From Manis javanica (lineage: Eukaryota; Chordata; Mammalia; Pholidota; Manidae): a DNA stretch of 64,000 bases. The stretch is from the NCBI RefSeq assembly GCF_040802235.1, contig NC_133172.1:32321738-32385737 (forward strand), in the 5' to 3' direction. Shown in pieces: positions 55,645-64,000 of this stretch. The position numbers and the translations under genes were made by a program. The notes under the pieces were generated by a model, which was not told the origin of the DNA, did not search any database, and saw nothing but the letters and a program-made list of their open reading frames with translations. Position 1 is the stretch's first letter, and each line of letters begins with the position of its first letter.

Positions 55645-55838
55645 GTGCTAACCTGACTGGGCAGGTCACCCCATCGCCTTTCTGAGCCTTAGTTTCCACA
55701 CTTGTAGAATGGGAATGAGGGCGTTCTCACTGCTTGACTCCCTGAGTTGGTGCAAAGAGCAGATGTCATCTGAAAGCTAAGTGGGGTAGTGTTTTCGTTT
55801 TATACTCAGAATTAGAGAAGAAAATCGCTGAACTGGGG
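55645..55838 (+). repeat. Local duplication B, copy 2 (194 bp)
   Basis: Ungapped partner of 55048-55241 at an offset of exactly 597 bp. The flanks on both sides differ. Confidence 0.92.
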
Positions 55839-56479
55839 CAGCCTGAGGAGAGTAAGGACTTCTCTGCTATGGTGAGGGCAGGCAGCTGGCAGGAGAGCTG
55901 GGGGCCATCTCTGGGTGGGGGAGATCTAGGCCTTGGATGTCCTGTAGGGCCTTAAGAGGAGAGCAGCCAGTGCCAAGAAGTTCTTGAGGGGAGCCTGGGC
56001 CAGACCTGAGGCCTGTGGCCACATCCAGCCTGAGAGCTGTTACAAATGTAGAATCTGGCTCCATCACAGGCTTGCTGAATCCAGTCGGCATTTTAATAGG
56101 CTCTGCGGGTGACACATTGCACTTTGAGAAGCACTGTCTTAAGAGATTCACTCAATTGTACAGTAGTTGGAGGTAGGCTGGGGACCCAGATGTTTATCAG
56201 ACTTTGCTCAAATATGAGCAGGTCTTGAATCAAGGCAGAGTCCCTTGGATAGATGGCTTTGTCTAGGCTGTGGGGTATTTCCCTTGAGTGAGTTTGCCTG
56301 AGGACCTGGTGGCTGCACTCAGGGCCCCAGCGGTTCCCCGGGCTCCTAAAAGCCTCAGCTATCACACTTGTCTCTGTGGAGAGATGCCAGAACCTGGTGC
56401 CTATGGAAGATCCAGGGGGTCAGGTAAAGGTCTGCAGAGTACAGGTCCTGGGAACTGAGGTGACCAAAGCCATTGATTA
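55839..56479. other. Intronic stretch, no gene
   Basis: There is a MER5-like scrap near 56030-56140 ('ctgcgggtgacacattgcac'). Nothing else recognised. Confidence 0.45.
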
Positions 56480-56499
56480 CATGGGCTTCTATACTCAGT

Positions 56500-56945
56500 C
56501 CATTTATGTATTCATTTGCTCATTCACATGGTAAGTTGTTAGCAAGCTCATTCTCTTGTTCATCCATCCCTCCCATCTGTTCCTTCCAATACCCGTTCAC
56601 TCTGCATCCAGCCACCTGCCTGTCCACTCACCTATCCATCCATGCATCTACCCATCACTCATCACCTTCCCATCGCCCACCTACTAATCCATGACCCACC
56701 CATTCAGTGCTCATCTGTCCATTGGTTGGTCCACCCCTCACCCATCCATCCTTCCATCCATTGCCCATTTATTCATCTACCTACTCTTCTGTCACTCATC
56801 AATCAGCTAGCCACTTATAATCAATCCACCCTCTGCCCATCTATATATGATCTGTCACTCATCCCTGAATCCATTTAACCATCCTCCAACTATCATCCAT
56901 CTATCTTTCCATCTGTCTTTCTATCTATCCATCATTTATGAGTCC
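56500..56945. repeat. Degenerate (CCAT)n tetranucleotide tract
   Basis: About 450 bp are dominated by catc/ccat/atcc words with many substitutions. It is an old expanded microsatellite. The His/Pro/Ser frames here are by-products. Confidence 0.85.
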
Positions 56946-57134
56946 CAGGTTACTGCTCAAAATGTGACATTTCTCTAGTTCACTGAGGCTCAGTCTTAAA
57001 TCATGTAATTGATTTCATATGAGATGACTTTCCCAGTAAACAGACATGAAATGGCCTGCCCATGGAATCCACCTCCCTGTGAAAGGGAGGGCCACTTTGC
57101 TCAGTGTCTGTATTCGGAGCATGAGCCCTGTTGT

Positions 57135-57265
57135 AATGTGGTGGAAGGAACATTGGCTGAGGAGCCCATAGACCTGGCTGCCCTCCCAGCTCTGGCTGTG
57201 ACTTGCTGTGGATCTTGGACAGATCCTTCTGTCTCGGGCCCCTCACCCATTGTAACAGGATGAGT
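57135..57265 (+). repeat. MIR SINE
   Basis: 'gtggtggaaggaacattggc', 'ctgtgacttgctgtggatct' and 'cccctcacccattgtaacag'. Confidence 0.65.
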
Positions 57266-57699
57266 GGGGACATAGAACTGGACTCGGTGGGTGCCCAGAG
57301 GATGTGGGCACCTTGTAGGGAGGATGGAACTGCATTGGTGGTAGTAGCACTTACGAACACTGGCTGATGGGTGGGGGAGAAATGAGGTGCCTGGGGGTCC
57401 CAGCTTCTGTAGAGGAAAGGGTGTGAGGTTGGCGGCATTAATGTGACCCCCGACCCACCAACTACATGTTGGACTCTGAGGGCAGCCTGGGTGCCTCATC
57501 AGTTGCTGATGGTGTCCAGGAACATTGGTGCTACCACTGATGAGGGAGGGGGTTGGGAGCCACTTGCCTGCCTCAGTTTCCCAATTAGAGGTTGGACTAG
57601 GTTGTTGGTGGTCAAACTTTTCAGTCCCTTTTTTCAAACAAAAGCTTACATGGAAGCACAAAATGTGAAACCATGTTACAAAATGAATGCAGTAAGTTA
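57266..57699. other. Intronic stretch, no gene
   Basis: There is a MIR scrap near 57568-57600 ('gcctcagtttcccaattaga'). A long minus-strand frame spanning 57101-57778 has no homology I recognise. Confidence 0.45.
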
Positions 57700-57960
57700 T
57701 TGACAGAATATTATCTTTGGTGTAAGAAGGGCGCCAGACAATACTGTGTATTTCCTCGTAAATGGGAGTATATATCACAAGTGTATATTATTGAGTAGCT
57801 AGAGGCCTAGACAGACAAAAACAGTAACTCCTGGATATGGGAGGAGGAGACTAAACTTAGAAAGAGTGGTCAAAGAAGACTGTAGTAGTAACTGTAATTA
57901 ATGTTTTAACTTTTACAAGAGGTATATAATATCTTCAACGGCTAACAACAGAATTTAAGA
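57700..57960 (+). repeat. L1M 3' end remnant
   Basis: 'gggaggaggagactaaactt' and 'ttaacttttacaagaggtat' resemble the L1M 3' tail. Confidence 0.45.
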
Positions 57961-59504
57961 GTGAAAACAGTAAGTAAATACAGCCTCAAGGGGAGCTTCT
58001 CTGGTTTGCACCTGGGCCTGCCCGGCTCCAAGAATCCTTGGAGGGATGCCGGGCCCAGTGATGGGCTTGGTTCTCTGGCCACCCTTGGCACCCAGTTTGA
58101 GGCTGTCCACCCCAGGATGGGGACATCACTGTGGATGGCAGGCCACCACACAGCTCAGCTTGGCGAGAGCGGGTGCTGCCGCATCCTGGCCATGGAGAAG
58201 CATCCACCTGGCCTTGAGCTGGGACTGTGGGCATCCCTCTGTGCTACTGGCCAAGGGAGGGCAAGCTGAATCCTGAATCTCTTCTTTGTTTTCCTGTTGG
58301 CCAAGTTCATTGCCTCTTGGCGGGCTGGAGGGCTGTTTAAGGGAGAAAAAAGGCCATCTGAGGCATGAAGATAAAAAGAAGTCTTATAGCCATCCCAGGA
58401 GAGGATGGCTTTAGCTCCTGCGTTGTTATGTAAAGCCGGCCCTAATCCAGCATCTTAACTGCCTTAACTGGCCAGCTGGGAGCTCGCTGGATGGGAGATT
58501 AAGGCTGGGCTTGGTGCAAGGGCTGTGAGCTCCTTTTGAACTGAGGAAAGAACAAAGTAAACATCAAAGATCCCAAGCTCTGAAAGCTGGCTGGGCGTGG
58601 CGGGGGTGGGACATGCAGCTTTAGTGGGAGAAGGGGAGAGGCACCCTCCCTGTGCTGACCAGCAGGGGTCTAAGAACACGGGAGGGTTGGCCCCACATTT
58701 CACTCCAGGGCCCACCCGACTTCTCTGCCGCCCCAGTTGGGCAGGGTGACAGGTGGTGGCAGCCTGTGGTGTATGGCCTGAGGCAGAAACTGGTGCCAGG
58801 CCTGTTTGGCAGACTGACACCCGGAGTGGCCTCCAGGAAGCACTGTGCTTGAGTGTCCTCCCCATGCGGCTCAGGCAGCAGTGTCTGCTCTGTGCCCATT
58901 GGAAGGGTAAGACCTACAAGTGGTCACAGGCCCCTTCTCCACCTGTCCCCTTCTCCTTCCCGTCTGGCACTGTCCCTACCCCTGCCCAGCCTCTTGGTCA
59001 CTGCTGCCTCTTACCCTCTGACCTCTTCCCACTGATCCTTAACATTGTGTCAATTTCTTGTCTTCTGACCTCTTTGCTTGGGGGTGAAAGTAGGGGGTGT
59101 GTGGTCTTGGCATCTTCTATAGAAAGCTGACTCCACAGAACCCAGTCTGACCCACTGGTCCTACTCTCCAAAGCCACTGAAGTCAGGTGGCGCTCCCCCC
59201 TGGGGCCCAGGCTCTTCCTCCAGGCTCCCAGGATTGCTGCCTGGCAGGCATCACTTTGGCCCAGCTTGGGTTTGGTCTGGCAGGGCCTATGGGGTCTCTG
59301 CTTCTCTGAATGTGCCTGGTCTTGCCAGGCAGGGCAGTTGGGCCTGGGAGTTGGGGGCTGAGCAGCCCCACTGTGGTGAGCTCAGGGCCTGTCCGTATCT
59401 GCATGGCCCTGAACTTTGTCTCCCCACCTCTGTCAGAGTCCATGAGAGGTGCCCTCCTCCCTTTATTCTGACTTTGAAAATTTGCAAGTCAGACCCTAGA
59501 TCCA
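57961..59504. other. Intronic stretch, no gene
   Basis: Several 60-130 codon frames have no homology or splice context. A unique AT-mixed block at 58320-58560 could be conserved. Confidence 0.45.
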
Positions 59505-59700
59505 GCGTGGCTTTACTATAACTCACTGTGTGACCTTGGGTGAGTCCCTTAACTTCTCTGTGCTTCGGTTTCCTCACTGGGGCAGTCATAGCACTTCTTC
59601 AAGGCTCCCATGAAGACAGTGAGGTCATGTACGTAAGCCCAGAGAACAGCTCTGTACAGAGTAAATGCCCAATAATGTGAGCTGTTGAGGTTTTTGTTGT
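59505..59700 (+). repeat. MIR SINE, near full length
   Basis: 'ataactcactgtgtgacctt', 'cttcggtttcctcactgggg' and 'acagagtaaatgcccaataa'. Confidence 0.85.
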
Positions 59701-59760
59701 TTCATGGGTCCATCTCCCATGAAGAGGGGCCATCCAGTGTTTATAATTATTTACTAGTCC

Positions 59761-59770
59761 AGATCAAAGG
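59761..59770 (-). promoter_or_regulatory. Perfect TCF/LEF consensus in intron 4
   Basis: The + strand reads agatcaaagg, the optimal TCF/LEF core on the minus strand. It is isolated. Function is inferred only. Confidence 0.35.
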
Positions 59771-59999
59771 AGGTCTATTTTCAAAGCTGCTTTAACCCTA
59801 TTAGAGCCTCTAAATGTCTCCTTCTACTCCCAGTGTGTGACATAGTCTGGCATACTGTAAGTGCTCAGTAAGTACTCATTCAAAGGATGAAGTCAACCCT
59901 TGAAGTCAATGAAGTCCAACAACCCCCTCTGTCCAACTGCTGAAGCAGGTCCTGTGTACCTACCTCAGGGCCCAGGCCAATCCATCCAGGCTACCGGTG

Positions 60000-60160
60000 T
60001 GGGATGTCACCCATTCACAGAGCTGAGGAACCCTTGAGAGACCTTTAGTTCCCTTCATTGTATAGTTGGAAAACTGAGGCCCAGAGAGGGTAAGTGACCT
60101 ATCCAAGGTCGCGCAGCAGACTGAGAACAGAACTCAGGCCTCTAACTCTTCCTCTTTCTG
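60000..60160 (-). repeat. MIR SINE
   Basis: 'ggaaaactgaggcccagaga', 'gggtaagtgacctatccaag' and 'gaacagaactcaggcctcta'. Confidence 0.9.
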
Positions 60161-60560
60161 CAGGTATTTACTGAGTACCTGCTGCAGGTGTGGGGCCCTT
60201 TGGTCAGGGTGTTCACATGGGGGAGGCAAGTAGTAAAGAAATAATCCAGAGAGTGAGCATGCAAGCTTCTGATAGTGGTGCCCTGTGAGGAGGTAAAACC
60301 CAGGGAAGGGTAGAGTCTGGCAAGGCCTCTCTGAGGAGGTGACATTCCAGCTGAGGTGCTGATGCCAGGAAGCAGCCAGCCATGTTGGACAGGGAGGGAG
60401 AGCAGCCAGGAGGAGCAAGCAGATCCCCACGGCTGAAGGAACTTCGGGTTTAGGGAAAACGGAAAGGAGGCCGTGTGGCAGGAGGAGACGCTGGGGATAA
60501 TGGTGGGTCAGTGCGAGGGTGGGACCACATACTTAGGTTTTGTGCTGCTTTTGAAGAGAA
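60161..60560 (-). repeat. L2 LINE fragment
   Basis: 'tttactgagtacctgctgca', 'gcctctctgaggaggtgaca' and 'ttccagctgaggtgctgatg'. Confidence 0.65.
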
Positions 60561-62255
60561 ACTGTTAGAAAGTTTTCAGTAGGTGAGTGCCCAATTTTGA
60601 TGTCCATTTTCACAAGCTAATTGTGGCTTTTGGGGAGGATGGGTCGTGTGGAGGGAGGAAGGAGGCAAGGAAAATGGGAGGTGCTGCCGTTGTGCAGGAG
60701 AGGCGATGGTGTGGGCCTCGCCTGGGAGCGGTGGGGCTGCAGAGAAGTGGGAGTGGGAAATGGGAGGTGGGGTGGGGAGGAGATGGAAGGCAGGAGGGGG
60801 TCCCGGAACACCTGAGGCTTCTGCTTAAGGAACTAAGGAAATGGTGGTGTCTCTTCTGAGGTGGAGTTCTGGCAGCCGACAATCAAGGCTTTTGTGTCTG
60901 GACATGTTGGGTTCAAGATGCCTGTTTGCCATCCAAGTAGAGGTTTACCTAGACAGTTGGACACTGAGCCTGGAGTTTAGGAGCAGTTGGGGTGTGGGGA
61001 CAGGGGCCTCTCCCAGACGGCTCCCCGTGTCTCCCAGGCAGGCTGACTCGTGGTTCCCTGGAAGCCTGGGAGGAGGGGGAGTTCGCTGCCGAGCAACAGG
61101 TCCCCCGGACGGAAGGCACAGGCAGGCCACAGCCCGCTGGCTTCTCTCCCTCAGTTCGGAGCCTGTCCTGCAGCAAGTGTCCGTCAGGCTGGCTCCACTC
61201 CGCTGCAGTCCCCCGAGGAGCCTGGCTCTCAGGGGGGGTCTCAGCGGGGACAGCAGCTTCTCTCAGGTCTGCTCTTCATGAGAGCTCAGCTTGAACTGTA
61301 GAAATACTGACTTGGGTCAGATTCCGAGGAGGCTCCAATAGTTTCAAGTAGCTCGGAGTTAGATTTTAGAAGTTAGATTTCATCATGTTTTAACGTTGGT
61401 GGGGATGTGGGGCAGTGGAAGGGAAATGTTATTTTTAGCCTAAAGAAGGCTTTCTCCCTTCCTTCCCCCTCTCCTGGGATGGCCCTCTCCATCCCTGAAC
61501 GTCCTGTTCAAACCTCAAAGCAGAGTGGCCATCAACCTTGTGCCCCCACGAGGAAAAAGGCCAGAATGCTATTTGTTAAGAAGGTTTTTCCCCTTTCCTC
61601 TTTCCCCTCAGTCACAACTGGTCCTTAAATAAAATCTACTTACAGTACAATGCAGCCTAGGGCAGCAGGACTGTGGAGAAAAAGAGCCTGGGTGGCATTT
61701 CTGGTCTCTGGAAGGGGTAGACGCTGTTGGTGGAAATTGTCGGAAACCACCTTAGTGCTGTGTTGGGTCAATGGCTGTTTTGGTGGGGATGGTTGTTTTT
61801 CCTGAAAAGCAGGGCTCAACATGATGGAGAGTGAAGCTAGGATTCTTTCGGTTCTTTGGGTACTCAACCAGAATTTGCTTAAGCTTTGGCTCCTGAAATT
61901 GAAAAGTCCTAGGGTAGATTTGGCTAAAGAGGGCTGGCTGCATCCAGGGGGGGCTCAAACCATGTTATCAACACACACATGCCCTCATGCCCACCCCTCC
62001 CTCTCCCCCTGTCCTTCTTTTAGTCCCTCCCGCTAAGGTGGCAAGGGTGACTCCTCAGTGCCAGTGCTCACATCCTATGAACTCAGCCATCACAGGTGAA
62101 AGACCACTCCGAAGTCTCAATATTTCTTGTGAAAGTTTGATTCTCACTTTACTGGCCAGGGTAGATCTAGGTATTGTGGGACCTGAAGCTTATCCAATTT
62201 TGCGGGGAAGTCTTCTTTAAGAAAAGAATGCATGATTCTTTTATAGTAGTGATGA
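60561..62255. other. Intronic stretch, no gene
   Basis: A G-quadruplex motif (five G-runs) lies at 60749-60777. No NKD1 exon or repeat was recognised. Confidence 0.5.
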
Positions 62256-62257
62256 AT

Positions 62258-62289
<32 letters not shown>

Positions 62290-62290
62290 A
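62258..62290. repeat. (CA)n-(TA)n microsatellite
   Basis: About twelve ca units are followed by tatata. Confidence 0.85.
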
Positions 62291-62809
62291 AACTCACCGA
62301 CCTAAATAAGTATATCCTGACTCAGCTTCCCCTTAGCTTGATTCCAGAAATGCCTGTGTTCACTCCTACATCACATAACACAAGGGAAAGTATGGAAAGT
62401 CAGAATGGGAAGAGATGGTGGTCTTAACTGATTGAGGATATAATATCTAATCTTGAAAATGTCAGCAAAACAAACAGTCATGTGACCACATTGCTGGGAC
62501 CCATTCTAGCTTGGAAGGGGCTCGTGCAAGTGAGGGGCCCGGAAGCATAGCTTCAGCAGCCTCAGGATAAACCCTCCCTTGGAAGTGACCTAGGGCCAGC
62601 CACAGTGGCCACTGTGATGAAATGAGTTGTCCGGCCTTGTATTGGGAACATCCCAGAGGCTGGAGTGGGGTTGGCTCTCCGTGAACCATGTGGATGGAGG
62701 TGGGGGCGGGATAGTCCACCAGAGGAGACCCAGATGCTATTATCAGAAGGAGATTGGCTGCTAGACAGGCAGAAACGGGTGTCAACTGTCACGTACAGAG
62801 CAGAAAGAC
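62291..62809. other. Unique intronic stretch
   Basis: Nothing recognised. Confidence 0.45.
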
Positions 62810-62880
62810 CAATGGCCCTGGAGTCAGGAAACTAGGATTGTAGTTCTTCCACTTATACATTCTTCTGAGTTCAAATCCTG
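62810..62880 (+). repeat. MIR SINE, 5' fragment
   Basis: 'ggccctggagtcaggaaact' with 'gttcttccacttatac'. Confidence 0.6.
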
Positions 62881-63180
62881 TGCTTTGTACTGGGGCTACA
62901 GCAGGGGGATTCCATGACCTGATTAATGAGAATAATGGCGTGATACAGGCTCACCAAGCAGGGAAACCTAACCTAGTCCCTGAAGGCATGAGGGCATCCC
63001 TCTAGGGAGGCTTGAAGTGAAGACCTGAAGGATGAGCAGGAGTTGGAGAGACAGATTGTTCTTGGCTGGGGTAATAGCGTGAGAGCACAGCCAGTTAAGG
63101 AAAAGTGGGTCTGTGGAGACAGGCTGAGAGGCAGCATCAGGCAGATCATTTTCAGTAGGGAAATGGCTTGATCAGTTTTG
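62881..63180 (-). repeat. L2 LINE fragment
   Basis: 'ctggggctacagcaggggga', 'ggaggcttgaagtgaagacc' and 'ggggtaatagcgtgagagca'. Confidence 0.65.
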
Positions 63181-63290
63181 CTTTTTAGGTTAGTTTCCCC
63201 TTTTGTAAAATGCAAGAAGTAAAGCACCCTGGGTCGTGTTATTAAAAGGACCTAATGAAATAATGTGTGTACCCACTAACTTCTCCAGCA
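63181..63290 (+). repeat. MIR SINE, 3' part
   Basis: 'gtttccccttttgtaaaatg' and 'aaggacctaatgaaataatg'. Confidence 0.7.
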
Positions 63291-63359
63291 TCCCCAGTAT
63301 AACTCCTTGCTGTGTGCACTGTCGTCTTTGTGTATCTCAAGGACCTTTATTCCCTAAGG

Positions 63360-63610
63360 AGAGCCTCATGCAGATAATGCAAGAAACCATTTGGCCTGGA
63401 ATGCACATATGATATCTTTCTCTTTTTACTGGCAGCAGATTTACCCGCCTAATTATATTTGGCATAGGCTAATATTAAAATTCATCTGCATTCCCTCTAA
63501 CAGCTGCTGTCCAAGGGTTGGGAAGTCAGGAACATCCTGGCAAACCACCCTGAGACTGAAATATTTGTAGCTGATAATCTGTATGTGGACAATTGAGAAA
63601 GGCCTGTAGT
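63360..63610. other. AT-rich unique block, possible conserved element
   Basis: It contains 'cccgcctaattatatttggc' and 'aggctaatattaaaattcat'. No repeat is recognised. Confidence 0.35.
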
Positions 63611-64000
63611 ATATGTTAGGGCAGGCGTCCAAACTCCAGCAAGGGAGCTCTGGCTTGTGTTAAATTTTACATTGCTTCAACAGAGAACTTGCTAGGTAAC
63701 TGGGCTGAGAGGTGTCCACCATGCATTTGACTGTTAGTAATTTCTGGCCTTTGGTGGGGCTGATGTCGTCATAACTGTGTTTCAAATTTGTCTCTTTTTC
63801 AAAAGTTTAATATCGTCCAGGCCTTTCTGGATTGTGTTAAAATGAGATGGCACTTGCTGATATCATCCAGGGTTTGGATTTTCGCTTACATATGGGATTA
63901 AGTAATAGGCCTACCCCTTTTCAACTATCTCTTTTCCCAGGCCAGTTCCCTATCACAGTCAAGTCAGAATTTATGGTGTGTTTGTCATGTAGCCTTCCTG
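63611..64000. other. Window end, intron 4
   Basis: No exon, no confident repeat. Confidence 0.5.

Larger units (their letters stand above)
840..64000 (+). other. NKD1: NKD1 transcription unit, 5' part (exons 1-4)
   Basis: Four coding exons in the same orientation (1025-1049, 1179-1211, 1905-2038, 54850-54916) join in phase into the first 86 residues of Naked cuticle homolog 1. NKD1 is a cytoplasmic and membrane-associated protein that binds Dishevelled and antagonises canonical Wnt signalling. Intron phases are 1, 1, 0 and 1. The transcription start is not visible directly. I place the left limit near 840, just downstream of the CCAAT/GC-box cluster, by inference. The next exon, expected to begin with the rest of a valine codon and to lead into the EF-hand region, was not found before 64000. 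The gene is therefore truncated by the window and not broken. No competing gene was seen on either strand. Confidence 0.93.
54917..64000 (+). other. NKD1 intron 4, 5' part
   Basis: It begins at donor gtactg. No exon continuing Val-Ala-Leu-Pro of NKD1 was found up to the window edge, so the intron is longer than 9,084 nt unless I have missed a small exon. Confidence 0.8.

Noticed and set aside
56473-56878. His/Pro/Ser-rich frames
   Set aside because: Translation of a degenerate (CCAT)n tract.
57101-57778. 225-codon minus-strand frame
   Set aside because: Overlaps MIR and L1-like sequence, with no domain, splice or start context.
54917-64000. NKD1 exon 5 within the window
   Set aside because: I looked for a splice acceptor followed by the Val-Ala-Leu-Pro continuation and the EF-hand region and found none.
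1-64000. A previously undescribed system such as a defence island, operon or RNA gene cluster
   Set aside because: The window is a vertebrate gene with long introns. No tRNA, rRNA, operon, phage or plasmid feature was seen.
1-64000. Treating all TCF/LEF-type words as functional
   Set aside because: A 7-base core on either strand is expected about eight times in 64 kb by chance. Only the promoter-proximal and near-perfect matches are reported.

Overview
The window is nuclear DNA from a placental mammal. It holds the 5' end of one protein-coding gene, NKD1 (naked cuticle homolog 1, an intracellular antagonist of canonical Wnt signalling), on the + strand. Everything else is promoter or intron. 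The evidence is four short exons with consensus splice sites that join in phase into the NKD1 N-terminus (residues 1-86), a CpG-island promoter, and a dense background of old mammalian repeats (MIR, L2, L1M, CR1/L3, MaLR-type LTRs, hAT-Charlie elements including MER20). I found no Alu, B1/B2, carnivore, bovine or horse SINE. That argues against a primate, rodent, carnivore, ruminant or horse, but the species cannot be fixed.

Layout. 1-640: upstream flank with a TCF/LEF-like motif and a G-quadruplex motif. About 640-1290: CpG island with GC boxes, a TCF/LEF consensus at 776-784 and a CCAAT box at 797-801. 988-996: a two-codon upstream ORF. 1025-1049, 1179-1211 and 1905-2038: coding exons 1-3, separated by introns of 129 and 693 nt. 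2039-54849: a 52.8 kb intron 3 made mostly of decayed repeats, microsatellites and several AT-rich unique blocks that look like conserved non-coding DNA. 54850-54916: exon 4. 54917-64000: the start of intron 4. The EF-hand-coding exon and the rest of NKD1 lie beyond the right edge.

In known biology NKD1 is induced by Wnt/beta-catenin and binds Dishevelled to damp the pathway. The promoter TCF/LEF motif fits that feedback loop. The part encoded here is the N-terminal membrane-targeting segment: a Gly-2 myristoylation candidate followed by a basic cluster, then an acidic stretch in exon 4.

I found no second gene, RNA gene, CRISPR array, operon or prokaryotic system. The most useful observations are: intron 2 is open in frame with its flanking exons; exon 2 is a 33-nt frame-neutral microexon; two ungapped local duplications (157 bp and 194 bp) sit in introns; an L1 has a head-to-head inverted structure; and a 17-bp minisatellite is arranged as 34-bp dimers.
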